Notes under the pieces: generated by a model
What the model was told of the DNA's origin: nothing
Seen by the model: the letters and a program-made list of their open reading frames with translations, nothing else
Databases searched by the model: none
Shown: positions 13,783 through 20,680 of the stretch, one piece after another
Position numbering within the stretch: the stretch's first letter is position 1
Layout of the letters: the number at the start of each line of letters is the position of its first letter
Source of the DNA: a virus
IMG/VR virus record: IMGVR_UViG_3300044993_000171
Coordinates: 1-26,386 of that record
Strand: one strand, 5' to 3'
Length of the DNA stretch: 26,386 bases
Translations under genes and position numbers: made by a program

Positions 13783-14220
13783 ATGCTGACCCTCGACCTC
13801 ACGAACGCGCCGCAGTGGTGCGACCTCATCCCCGGCGTGCGTGTGAAGCTGCGGCCGCTCACCACCGCTTTGATGGTGGCGGCGCGTGGCGACCCGGCGG
13901 TTGCCGACCTGTCCGAGGGGGCGGCGACCGAGGAAGTCGCGCTCGCCATGGCCAAGGCGTTGGCGCGACGTGCGATCCTCGAATGGGAGGGGATCGGCGA
14001 CGCGGACGGCAACCCGATCGCGCCGAGCCCCGAGGCCATCGATGCGCTGCTCGACCTCTGGCCTGTCTTCGAGGCGTTCCAGACCCTCTACGTCGCCAAG
14101 GGGCTGCTGCTGGACGCGGAAAAAAACGCCTCCGCGCCCTTGCCGACTGGTCCTTCGGCGGGGGCGACAGCTACTGCGCAGCCTGCGGCAGAACCTGTCC
14201 CGACTGCCCCGCAAATCTGA
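13783..14220 (+). CDS. Tail assembly chaperone, gpG-like
   Basis: This 145-residue protein starts MLTLDLTNAPQWCDLIPGV. Its helical body (EEVALAMAKALARRAILEW, SPEAIDALLDLWPVFEAFQ) and its place between tail tube and tape measure match the gpG class of tail assembly chaperones, which keep the tape measure soluble and recruit tube subunits. Near its end the frame crosses the heptamer A AAA AAC at 14121-14127, where ribosomes can slip back one base and make a longer GT product. The last 30 residues after the slip site are Pro/Ala/Thr low complexity, as expected of a poorly constrained zero-frame tail. The ATG at 13783 lies 7 bases after the tube stop; an in-frame upstream start would overlap the tube gene. 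Confidence 0.8.
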   Translation: MLTLDLTNAPQWCDLIPGVRVKLRPLTTALMVAARGDPAVADLSEGAATEEVALAMAKALARRAILEWEGIGDADGNPIAPSPEAIDALLDLWPVFEAFQTLYVAKGLLLDAEKNASAPLPTGPSAGATATAQPAAEPVPTAPQI

Positions 14221-14447
14221 ACCAGCCGCAGACGCTTGAGGGCTGGCAGGTGTGGGACCTGGCGCAGCGCCTCGGCGGGCAGTTGCGCGTAATCCCCGGC
14301 GCGGTCATCGGCTGGGACATGGGCGCGGCGCTGGCGCTGGGCGCGGCCCTTGGCATCTCGCCGACCGCCATCGCCGAACTTCTGCCCGCCCTCGAGGCGG
14401 TGATGGTGCGGAAGATCAACGAACAGATCGCGGTTGGCCGCGACTGA
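13783..14447 (+). CDS. Tail assembly chaperone GT by -1 frameshift
   Basis: Slippage on A AAA AAC (14121-14127) continues translation in the -1 frame to a stop at 14445-14447, giving about 221 residues. The T extension reads RLRALADWSFGGGDSYCAAC, then GRTCPDCPANLN, then GWQVWDLAQRLGGQLRV and a helical end. It has no plausible start codon of its own near the junction, its third positions are G/C rich, and it covers the space up to the tape measure. That is the standard G/GT arrangement of siphoviruses. The extension holds four Cys in a C-X2-C-X3-C-X2-C pattern, a possible zinc knuckle. A weak stem (GCCGA 14142-14146 with TCGGC 14155-14159) lies downstream of the slip site. In lambda the T part binds the tape measure. 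Confidence 0.8.
14121..14127 (+). promoter_or_regulatory. Programmed -1 ribosomal frameshift site
   Basis: A run of seven A residues (14120-14126) is followed by C. In the gpG frame the codons are GAA AAA AAC, so the last seven bases form the canonical X XXY YYZ slippery heptamer A AAA AAC. Both tRNAs can re-pair in the -1 frame. The downstream -1 frame encodes the T extension. Confidence 0.8.
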
Positions 14448-14469
14448 CCCTATCCGGAGTCAAGATCCG

Positions 14470-17439
14470 ATGGCCGAGAAACGCGTTTCGGTCCGGCTTT
14501 CCGCCGTGGGCGGTCGCCAGGTGCGCGCCGAGATCGAAGGCGTCGGCGAGGCGGGCGCGCGCGGGTTCGGTCGGCTGTCGCGCGAGATGGATCTGGCCAA
14601 TGCCCGGCTTGCGGCCTTCGCGCAGCGCGCGCGGATTGCTGCTGCTGCGGCTGCTGCGGCGCTGGCGGCAGCGGCCACGGCGGCGATCCGCTCGGCGCTT
14701 TCGACGGTCGACGCGCAGGCGAAGCTCGCGGCCTCGCTCGGCACGACGGTCGAGAGCATCCAGGTGCTCGCGCGCGCGGGCGATCTGGCCGGCGTCTCGA
14801 TGGGCGAGATCGAGCAGGCGACCAAGCAGCTGACGCGACGGCTCAGCGAGGCCGCAGGCGGCGCTGGCCCTGCGATCGAGGCTCTGCGCCGCTTGGGGCT
14901 GACGGCGCAAGAGCTTCAGGCGCTGCCGCTCGACCGGCGGATCGCGCTCATTCAGGACCGGCTGGCGGAGCTGGTGCCCGAGGCCGAGCGCGCGGCAGTG
15001 GCCTCGCAGCTCTTCGGCGACCGCACGGCGCTCGCGTTCGGCCGGATCAACACGGCCACGCTCCGCCAAGCGACGCAGGACGTTCGGGACTTCGGTGTGG
15101 TGGTCTCGGACCAGGATGCGCGCCAGATCGAACGGACGAACGACGCGATTTCGCGGCTGGGCCTGATCTGGCGCGGGCTGTCGAACCAGCTCGCGGTCGC
15201 TGCGGCGCCGGCGCTGGAGGCTGTCGCCGATGCCATGGCGGCCGTGGCGCGCACGACCGGGCCGCTCGGCACCGCGATCCGGACGCTCTTCGACAACATC
15301 GGTCGGCTGGCCAGCTATGCCGCGACGTTTGCCGCCTTCATGGCCGGGCGCTGGGTTGCGGCGATGGCCGCGGCGGCGTTCTCGGTGAGCAGCGTGGCAA
15401 CGGCGCTGGTGGTCCTGCGCGGTGCGCTGATCCGCACCGGCATCGGCGCGCTGATCGTCGGCGTGGGTGAGCTGATCTATCAGTTCTCGCAACTGGTCGC
15501 GCGGGTCGGAAGCGTGGGTGAGGCGTTCCGGCTGCTCGGTGATCTTGCCCGCGAGGTCTGGTCGCGGATGGGCGAGGTGGGAGAGGCATTTTTCCTGCTC
15601 ATGAAGTCGTCATGGGCCACCTTGGCAGAGAGCAGTTTCAATGCGCTGGACGACATTGTTTCGGCCGTCGTCACCTTCGGGGACCGGACGGTAGCGGTCT
15701 TTCAGGGCGCCTATGACGCGGCGGTGGCGATCTGGGGCCTCCTGCCCGGCGCGATCGGCGACTTCGCCTTCCAGGCCGCGAATGGTCTGATCGCGGGCGT
15801 CGAGGCGATGCTGAATGGCGTCGTCAGCCGCATCAACAACTTCATCGAGGCGCTGAACGCGGCGCTGGCGCTGCTGCCCGAATGGGCCACCGGCGAAGGC
15901 GGGGTGCGGATCGGCACGTTGGCTCAGGTGGAACTGGGCCGCATCGGCAACCCCTTTGAGGGGGCGGCAATGGCCGCGGGGACCGCGGCGGCGGATACCT
16001 TCTCGGCCGCGCTGTCGCGGACTTACCTCGAGCCACCCGACTTCGGGCTCGGGGCCGCGGCAGACGAGGCCCGCGAGCGGGCAAGGCGTCTTGGCAGAGA
16101 GGCAATACTGAGGGCGGCAGATGCCGCTCGGCCGCTCGCCAGCTGGCAGGCGCTGAATGATGCGGTGACCGGCACGGGGACCGAGGCGGAGGCCGCGCTG
16201 GCGGCTGCAGCGCGTGCAGCCGGGGCATTGGACGAAGAACTTGACGAGACTGGCGGGGCGGCAGGCCGCGCCGGCGGGGCGGGGCGACAGGCGGGCGAGG
16301 ACATGGCCGCCGGAGCCGAGCAGGCGCTTACCGGCTGGCAGGCTGTCACGGCCGCACTTGCCGACTACGCCGAGAAGGCGCGCGAGATCGGCGGGGAGAT
16401 CGGCAGCGCGCTCGTGGGCGCGTTTCAGAGTGCAGAAAACGCCATCGGCGATTTCGTGAAGAAGGGCAAGCTCGACTTCCGCGATCTGGTCACCTCGATG
16501 ATCGCCGATCTGGCGAAGCTCGCCGCGCGGCGCTTCATCCTCGGCCCGATTGCGAATGCTCTTTCCGGTGCGCTGGGCGGCGCGGGGCGGATTTTCGCGA
16601 ACGTGCTGCACGCGGGCGGGGTGGTCGGCGCCCCCGGTCCCGGCCGGATGGTCTCGGCCTTGGCCTTCGCGGGCGCCCCCCGCCTGCATTCCGGCGGCTG
16701 GGCCGGGCTCAGTCCCGACGAGGTGCCTGCCATCCTGCAGCGCGGGGAACGGGTGCTCTCCCGGCGCGAGGCGCTGGGCGGCGCGCTGGGCGGGGCGGGG
16801 CGGATTTTCGCGAACGTGCTGCACGCGGGCGGGGTGGTCGGCGCCCCCGGTCCCGGCCGGATGGTCTCGGCCTTGGCCTTCGCGGGCGCCCCCCGCCCGC
16901 ATTCCGGCGGCTGGGCCGGGCTCAGTCCCGACGAGGTGCCTGCCATCCTGCGAAGGGGCGAGCGGGTCCTGTCGCGCAAGGAAGTGGCGCGCTACGGCCA
17001 AAACCTCCGCGATCTGGACACCTTGATGATCGTCGATCTGGCCCGTCTTGCCGCCCGACGCTTCATCCTCGGTCCTATCGCCAATGCCTTGGCTGGCGCG
17101 CTGGGCGGCGCAGGCGGCCTGTTCGCCTCGGTCCTGCACGCAGGCGGCATGGTCCGTGCTCCTGGTCCCGGCCGGATGATCCCGGCGCTGGCCTTTGCCA
17201 ATGCCCCGCGCATGCACGCGGGCGGCTGGGCCGGGCTCAGTCCCGACGAGGTGCCGGCGATCCTGCAGCGCGGCGAGCGGGTGCTCTCGCGCAAAGAGGC
17301 CGCGCGCTACGGCCAGCCGGACGCGCAGACCGTCAACATCACGATCAACGCCCGCGACGCCGAGAGCTTCCGCCAGTCGCGGACGCAGATTGCCGCTGAC
17401 ATCGCCCGTGCTGTGGCGCTGGGCAGGAGAGGCATGTGA
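14470..17439 (+). CDS. Tail tape measure protein
   Basis: This 989-residue protein sets tail length and is ejected with the DNA. It starts MAEKRVSVRLSAVGGRQVRA (GGAG at 14456-14459 upstream), followed by long Ala-rich helices, hydrophobic segments (FSVSSVATALVVLRGALIRT, IGALIVGVGELIYQF) that may insert into the host membrane, and a C-terminal region rich in Gly. At about 1.5 angstrom per residue the tail would be near 150 nm, a little longer than lambda's. The unusual feature is a threefold C-terminal module (16483-17319) built on LHAGGVVGAPGPGRMVSALA and GWAGLSPDEVPAILQRGERV; most relatives carry one copy. The stop overlaps the next start. Confidence 0.92.
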   Translation: MAEKRVSVRLSAVGGRQVRAEIEGVGEAGARGFGRLSREMDLANARLAAFAQRARIAAAAAAAALAAAATAAIRSALSTVDAQAKLAASLGTTVESIQVLARAGDLAGVSMGEIEQATKQLTRRLSEAAGGAGPAIEALRRLGLTAQELQALPLDRRIALIQDRLAELVPEAERAAVASQLFGDRTALAFGRINTATLRQATQDVRDFGVVVSDQDARQIERTNDAISRLGLIWRGLSNQLAVAAAPALEAVADAMAAVARTTGPLGTAIRTLFDNIGRLASYAATFAAFMAGRWVAAMAAAAFSVSSVATALVVLRGALIRTGIGALIVGVGELIYQFSQLVARVGSVGEAFRLLGDLAREVWSRMGEVGEAFFLLMKSSWATLAESSFNALDDIVSAVVTFGDRTVAVFQGAYDAAVAIWGLLPGAIGDFAFQAANGLIAGVEAMLNGVVSRINNFIEALNAALALLPEWATGEGGVRIGTLAQVELGRIGNPFEGAAMAAGTAAADTFSAALSRTYLEPPDFGLGAAADEARERARRLGREAILRAADAARPLASWQALNDAVTGTGTEAEAALAAAARAAGALDEELDETGGAAGRAGGAGRQAGEDMAAGAEQALTGWQAVTAALADYAEKAREIGGEIGSALVGAFQSAENAIGDFVKKGKLDFRDLVTSMIADLAKLAARRFILGPIANALSGALGGAGRIFANVLHAGGVVGAPGPGRMVSALAFAGAPRLHSGGWAGLSPDEVPAILQRGERVLSRREALGGALGGAGRIFANVLHAGGVVGAPGPGRMVSALAFAGAPRPHSGGWAGLSPDEVPAILRRGERVLSRKEVARYGQNLRDLDTLMIVDLARLAARRFILGPIANALAGALGGAGGLFASVLHAGGMVRAPGPGRMIPALAFANAPRMHAGGWAGLSPDEVPAILQRGERVLSRKEAARYGQPDAQTVNITINARDAESFRQSRTQIAADIARAVALGRRGM
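16483..17319 (+). repeat. Triplicated module in the tape measure C-terminus
   Basis: Copy 1 (16483-16770) and copy 3 (17011-17319) share the full unit: D-L-x-T-x-M-I-x-D-L-A, then AARRFILGPIANAL, then LHAGG and GWAGLSPDEVPAILQRGERV. Copy 2 (16771-17001) lacks the first part. Copies 1 and 2 are nearly identical in DNA: 16588-16738 and 16801-16951 differ at one base (T16685 versus C16898, Leu to Pro), an offset of 213 bases or 71 codons. Copy 3 is diverged. This implies an old duplication plus a recent tandem one or gene conversion. Confidence 0.9.
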
Positions 17440-18065
17440 TGGCCTTCCACGAGGTGCGGTTTCCGGACAACATCAGCCGGGGCGCGCGCGGCGGGCCGGA
17501 GCGGCGCACGCAGATCGTCGAACTGGCCTCGGGTGCGGAGGAGCGCAACGCCAGCTGGGCCAATTCGCGTCGCCGCTATGACGTCGCCTATGGCATCCGC
17601 CGCGCCGACGATCTGGCGGCGGTCGTGGCTTTCTTCGAGGCCCGCAATGGTCGCCTGCACGGCTTCCGCTTCAAGGACTGGGCCGACTTCAAGTCCTGCC
17701 TGCTGTCGCAGTCGCCCGCGCCGACCGACCAGCCCATCGGCACCGGCAACGGGGCGCTCACGCAATTCCAGCTGGTCAAGCGCTACACGTCTGGCAGCCA
17801 GACATGGGTGCGGACCATTACGAAGCCCGTTGTCGGGAGCGTCACTATCGCGCTGAACGGCACGCCGCAGGGCTCCGGCTGGTCGGTGAACACCACGACC
17901 GGGGTTGTGACCTTCACCACGGCCCCGGGCCCGGGCGTCGCGATCACCGCGGGCTTCGAGTTCGACGTCCCCGTGCGCTTCGACACCGACGCGCTCGACG
18001 TCACTCTCGATCTGGAGCGGCTCGGTTCGATCACGTCCATACCTCTCGTGGAGATCCGCACATGA
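17439..18065 (+). CDS. DUF2460 distal tail protein (GTA gp12-like)
   Basis: This 208-residue protein starts MAFHEVRFPDNISRGARGGP, the characteristic opening of DUF2460 proteins, followed by RRTQIVELASGAEERNASWA, a DDLAAVVAFFEARNGRLHGF helix, RFKDWADFKS, and a C-terminal beta domain ending in SITSIPLVEIRT. The family member in the Rhodobacter capsulatus gene transfer agent (gp12) is the distal tail protein, forming the ring between tube and hub. AGGAGAGG just upstream and overlap with the tape measure stop support the ATG at 17439, with a GTG one codon earlier. In the GTA it is followed directly by the hub gene, but here lysis genes intervene. Confidence 0.92.
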   Translation: MAFHEVRFPDNISRGARGGPERRTQIVELASGAEERNASWANSRRRYDVAYGIRRADDLAAVVAFFEARNGRLHGFRFKDWADFKSCLLSQSPAPTDQPIGTGNGALTQFQLVKRYTSGSQTWVRTITKPVVGSVTIALNGTPQGSGWSVNTTTGVVTFTTAPGPGVAITAGFEFDVPVRFDTDALDVTLDLERLGSITSIPLVEIRT

Positions 18066-18412
18066 GCAGCGACAAGGGCTTCTGGCATCTTGTGATGGTC
18101 GAAGTTGCGGCGACGCAGGCGCTGATCCTCGCCGCCTGGGGCGCGCTGGGCGGGGCGACCAATGCCTTGACGACGAAGATGCGCCTGCGGGATGCAGTGC
18201 GGCACATCCTGCTTGGCGGTCTGATCGCGGTGGGCATGGGAAGCCTGTCGATGGTGCTCGTCACCTCCTGGCTTGGTCTGCCGCTGCAGGCGATCCCTGC
18301 CGGCGGGGCGGCGGGCTCGGCCGCCTATCTGGTGGGTGTCTTCGGCCCGGCCTTCATCGAGCTCGTCCTTGCCCGGCTGCGCGGTGGGAAAGGAGGGCCG
18401 GAGAATGAATGA
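18062..18412 (+). CDS. Holin-like membrane protein
   Basis: This 116-residue protein has three likely membrane segments: MVEVAATQALILAAWGALGG at about 12-33, LLGGLIAVGMGSLSMVLVTS at about 49-70, and AGSAAYLVGVFGPAFIELVL at about 84-104. A charged loop lies between the first two and the tail is Arg/Lys/Gly rich. The size and the position before a lysozyme with no signal peptide fit a phage holin that releases the endolysin through the inner membrane. I cannot place it in a named holin family with certainty. Its ATG overlaps the stop of the DUF2460 gene and its end overlaps the next small gene, so it is part of the tail operon. Confidence 0.7.
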   Translation: MSSDKGFWHLVMVEVAATQALILAAWGALGGATNALTTKMRLRDAVRHILLGGLIAVGMGSLSMVLVTSWLGLPLQAIPAGGAAGSAAYLVGVFGPAFIELVLARLRGGKGGPENE

Positions 18413-18536
18413 CCTTCTCCGGCTGGCGCGCGCGCTTCGCCGCGATGCAAGCGATCCCGGTCAGGCGTTCAGCCACCGCCTCCGCATCGGCCTCACCATC
18501 GCCGCGCTGATCCTCGTCCTTTCGCTTCTCTGGTGA
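18405..18536 (+). CDS. 43-residue single-pass membrane protein in lysis cassette
   Basis: A short frame reads MNDLLRLARALRRDASDPGQ, then RLRIGLTIAALILVLSLLW at the very C-terminus, giving an Arg-rich amphipathic N-terminus and one membrane helix. The ribosome-binding site AAAGGAGGG at 18389-18397 is 7 bases before the ATG and is among the strongest in the window. The gene overlaps the holin-like gene's stop and ends 4 bases before the lysozyme. It could be an antiholin or second holin component. No lipobox or periplasmic domain is present, so it is not a spanin. Confidence 0.65.
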   Translation: MNDLLRLARALRRDASDPGQAFSHRLRIGLTIAALILVLSLLW

Positions 18537-18540
18537 ACCC

Positions 18541-19110
18541 ATGCACACGACAGACCGCGGCCTGCTGGCCATCGTGCGGCACGAAGGTGTCGTGCCCGGA
18601 CCCTATCTTGATGTGAAGGACGTCTGGACCTTCGGCATCGGCCACACTGCCGCGGCCGGGCCGCCCGATCCGGCGCGGATGCCGCGCGGCATGCCCCCCG
18701 ATCTGGATGCCGGGATCCGCGAGGCCTTCCGGATCTTCCGCATGGACCTCGCTGTCTACGAGGCAGACGTGCGCCGCGCGGTCAAGGTGACGCTCGCCCC
18801 GCACGAGTTCGATGCGCTGGTCTCCTTCCATTACAACACCGGCGCCATCGCCCGGGCGACGCTGACGAAACTGCTCAACGCCGGCAATCGCGCTGCAGCC
18901 GCCGACGCGTTCCTGAACTGGCGGCGGCCGGCCGCGATCATCTCGCGCCGCGAGGCGGAACGCGACCTGTTCCGCCATGGCCGCTATCCGGGCGGCACGA
19001 TCCCCGTCTGGGCCGTGGACCGCGGCGGCCGCGTGAACTTCTCGCGTCCGATGCGGCGGCTGACCGAGGCGGAGGCGCTCGACCTGCTGCGCTCGCAGCC
19101 CGTGCCATGA
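18541..19110 (+). CDS. Phage lysozyme (endolysin), glycoside hydrolase family 24
   Basis: This 189-residue muramidase would cleave the MurNAc-GlcNAc bond of peptidoglycan at the end of infection. The T4-lysozyme catalytic triad is exactly spaced: E15 (VRHEGV), D24 (YLDVKD), T30 (WTFGIGHT), that is E-X8-D-X5-T. Further family marks are APHEFDALVSFHYNTGA at about 95-110 and the FLNWRRPAAIISRREAERDL block, where related enzymes have GLxxRRxxE. There is no signal peptide or signal-anchor segment, so export depends on the holin encoded just upstream. The C-terminal 40 residues exceed the minimal fold. The stop overlaps a tiny downstream ORF. Confidence 0.94.
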   Translation: MHTTDRGLLAIVRHEGVVPGPYLDVKDVWTFGIGHTAAAGPPDPARMPRGMPPDLDAGIREAFRIFRMDLAVYEADVRRAVKVTLAPHEFDALVSFHYNTGAIARATLTKLLNAGNRAAAADAFLNWRRPAAIISRREAERDLFRHGRYPGGTIPVWAVDRGGRVNFSRPMRRLTEAEALDLLRSQPVP

Positions 19111-19199
19111 CGCCTGCTGCCCCGCAACAACCCGTCCCCGCGTCGGGTCGGTTGGCGCGGTTGAGGAATGCTTTCTCCACCCTGATCCGGAGGGTCTGA
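19107..19199 (+). CDS. Tiny coupled ORF after lysozyme
   Basis: A 30-codon frame starts with an ATG overlapping the lysozyme stop (ATGA), reads MTPAAPQQPVPASGRLARLR and ends in FSTLIRRV, 4 bases before the next ATG. It fills the gap exactly and is Pro-rich then basic and amphipathic. A role is not evident; it could be a short lysis regulator or a device that couples translation to the next gene. Confidence 0.35.
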   Translation: MTPAAPQQPVPASGRLARLRNAFSTLIRRV

Positions 19200-19203
19200 T
19201 CCC

Positions 19204-19434
19204 ATGCGCTACATTCTGCCGACGTCGCTCACCTGGTGGGCGGGTGTGTTTGCCATCGTGACGGGAGCGGCTTCACTCGTGCTTCCCGACACCGGAATGC
19301 TCGGCGATCTCAGGCATGTGATCGCCAGCCTGACCGGGTCGAGCGACACATCGCCGGCCGGACTGATCGCGCTCGGCCTCGGCCTGATCGGGCTGCGCGA
19401 TCGGCTTGAGCGTGGGTTCCGCGGCGATGATTGA
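19204..19434 (+). CDS. Small phage membrane protein
   Basis: This 76-residue protein starts MRYILPTSLTWWAGVFAIVT and has two probable membrane segments, SLTWWAGVFAIVTGAASLVL (8-27) and AGLIALGLGLIGLRDRLERG (about 52-71), separated by a Thr/Ser/Asp-rich loop. GGAGGG at 19189-19194 lies 9 bases before the ATG. Similar short two-helix proteins accompany lysozyme genes in alphaproteobacterial phages and may be accessory holins, but I do not recognise a characterised family. Confidence 0.6.
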   Translation: MRYILPTSLTWWAGVFAIVTGAASLVLPDTGMLGDLRHVIASLTGSSDTSPAGLIALGLGLIGLRDRLERGFRGDD

Positions 19435-19522
19435 GTTTCTTGCTGGGATGTTCCTGGGCGCCGCCATCGGCGCGTTTGCGATGGCGTTCTTCGCAGGCGC
19501 CGGGAGCGATGATCGGCCATGA
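19427..19522 (+). CDS. 31-residue single-pass membrane peptide
   Basis: A short frame overlaps the end of the previous gene by 8 bases and reads MIEFLAGMFLGAAIGAFAMA then FFAGAGSDDRP, a single membrane helix with a short acidic tail. The pattern resembles DUF3789-like mini-membrane proteins of phages. It would be the fourth membrane protein in this lysis region. Its short length keeps confidence modest, although the hydrophobic design is unlikely to be chance. Confidence 0.5.
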   Translation: MIEFLAGMFLGAAIGAFAMAFFAGAGSDDRP

Positions 19523-19795
19523 AAGCCTTTGCGCAACGAGTCATTTGGCAATTGAACGCAAGATGCCTTGGTGGCAGCTTTGCCACTGGGAGTGGTGGAC
19601 AAAACCCTGCGAAGGTGGCGGCCTGGCCGCTGCGTCTGCCACGACCGGGAACCGAGGGCGGCGTAAGCCGCGCCCGGTGGTCTCGTCAGAGGCCCGACAG
19701 GTTGTGCTTCGACCTGTCTGGACCAGCTCCGCCATCTCAGATCGCGTTCTACGGCACCGGTTTGAGATGGCGGGCATTCTGACAGGAACCTGCCG
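19523..19795 (+). other. Non-coding, inverted-repeat-rich segment; candidate structured RNA
   Basis: None of the six frames looks coding; the open frames here have erratic third positions. Five inverted repeats follow one another. GTGGCA/TGCCAC lies at 19571-19586 with a GCTT loop, and GCGGCC-T-GGCCGC at 19618-19630. A nested hairpin spans 19643-19682: GACC/GGTC, ACCG/CGGT, GG/CC and GCGGC/GCCGC capped by GTAA, a GNRA-type tetraloop. GACAGG/CCTGTC follows at 19696-19718, and an 11-base perfect pair CCGCCATCTCA/TGAGATGGCGG at 19729-19773. The segment separates the lysis cassette from the hub gene. The alternative is a decayed insertion that has lost coding capacity. Confidence 0.4.
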
Positions 19796-20680
19796 ATGAA
19801 AGCCCTCCCGCCCGCGCTGCAGGCCCATCTCGACGAGGGGACGACGACGCTCGCCTGGTGCTGGCGCATCACCCGCGCCGATGGCGTGACCTTAGGCTTC
19901 ACCGATCATGACCGCACGCTGTCGTTCGACGGCACCGCGTTCGAGCCCGAAAGCGGGCTGACCGCCTCGGAGGTGCGATCCGGCTCCGACCTCTCCGTCG
20001 ATGCACAGGACGCGCAAGGCGTGCTGTCGTCGGACCGGATCACCGAGACCGACATTCTCGATGGTCGCTGGGACAACGCGGCGGTCGAGGTCTGGCGGGT
20101 GAACTGGACCGACACGAGCCAGCGCGTTCTCCTGCGCTGCGGGGCCATCGGCCAGATCAGGCGCGGGCGCGTGGCCTTCGTGGCCGAGGTGCGCAGCCTC
20201 GCCCATGTGCTCGGCCAGACCGTCGGGCGGACGTTCCAGGCCACCTGCGACGCCGCGCTGGGCGATGCGCGCTGCGGTGTGAACCTCGAAGCCCCGGCGT
20301 TCAAGGGGACCGGCGTCGTGATCGACGTGCTGCGCGACCGGACGTTCACCGCCTCGGGCCTCGGTTCCTTTGACGCGGGCTGGTTCGCGTTCGGGTTCGT
20401 CGCGTGGACCAGCGGCGCGAACGCCGGGCGGCGGGCCGAGGTGCTGTCGCACGACCTCGCAGGCGGGGTCGCAATCCTGACCCTGCTCGAGGCTCCGCTG
20501 CGGCCGATCGCGGCGACGGATGCGTTCGTGGTCCGGGCGGGCTGCGACAAGCGGATCGCGACCTGCAGCGCGAAGTTCGCCAATGTCGCCAACTTCCGCG
20601 GCTTTCCGCACATCCCCGGTCAGGACGCGGTCCTGCGCTACGCCACCGGGGACGGCGGCCATGAGGGTGCGGTGCTGTGA
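19796..20680 (+). CDS. DUF2163 tail hub protein (GTA gp13-like)
   Basis: This 294-residue protein forms the hub at the tail tip. The N-terminal part is the DUF2163 domain (LARTD-like opening ALQAHLDEGTTTLAWCWRIT, then GVTLGFTDHDRTLSFDG and DNAAVEVWRVNW). The C-terminal part matches the BR0599-type domain, with RTFQATCDAALGDARCGVNL and AGCDKRIATCSAKFANVANF, then RGFPHIPG. Four cysteines (C151, C160, C250, C257) are placed like the ligands of the iron-sulfur cluster reported for hub proteins of this class, including lambda gpL and the Rhodobacter GTA hub. It overlaps the peptidase start by GTGA, preserving the GTA order from gp13 onward. The start is the ATG at 19796. Confidence 0.92.
   Translation: MKALPPALQAHLDEGTTTLAWCWRITRADGVTLGFTDHDRTLSFDGTAFEPESGLTASEVRSGSDLSVDAQDAQGVLSSDRITETDILDGRWDNAAVEVWRVNWTDTSQRVLLRCGAIGQIRRGRVAFVAEVRSLAHVLGQTVGRTFQATCDAALGDARCGVNLEAPAFKGTGVVIDVLRDRTFTASGLGSFDAGWFAFGFVAWTSGANAGRRAEVLSHDLAGGVAILTLLEAPLRPIAATDAFVVRAGCDKRIATCSAKFANVANFRGFPHIPGQDAVLRYATGDGGHEGAVL

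Noticed and set aside
19519-19782. 87-codon + strand frame in the inverted-repeat segment
   Set aside because: The ATG overlaps the previous stop, but third positions are irregular, the translation lacks any pattern and the hairpins run through it. I favour non-coding DNA or a decayed gene.
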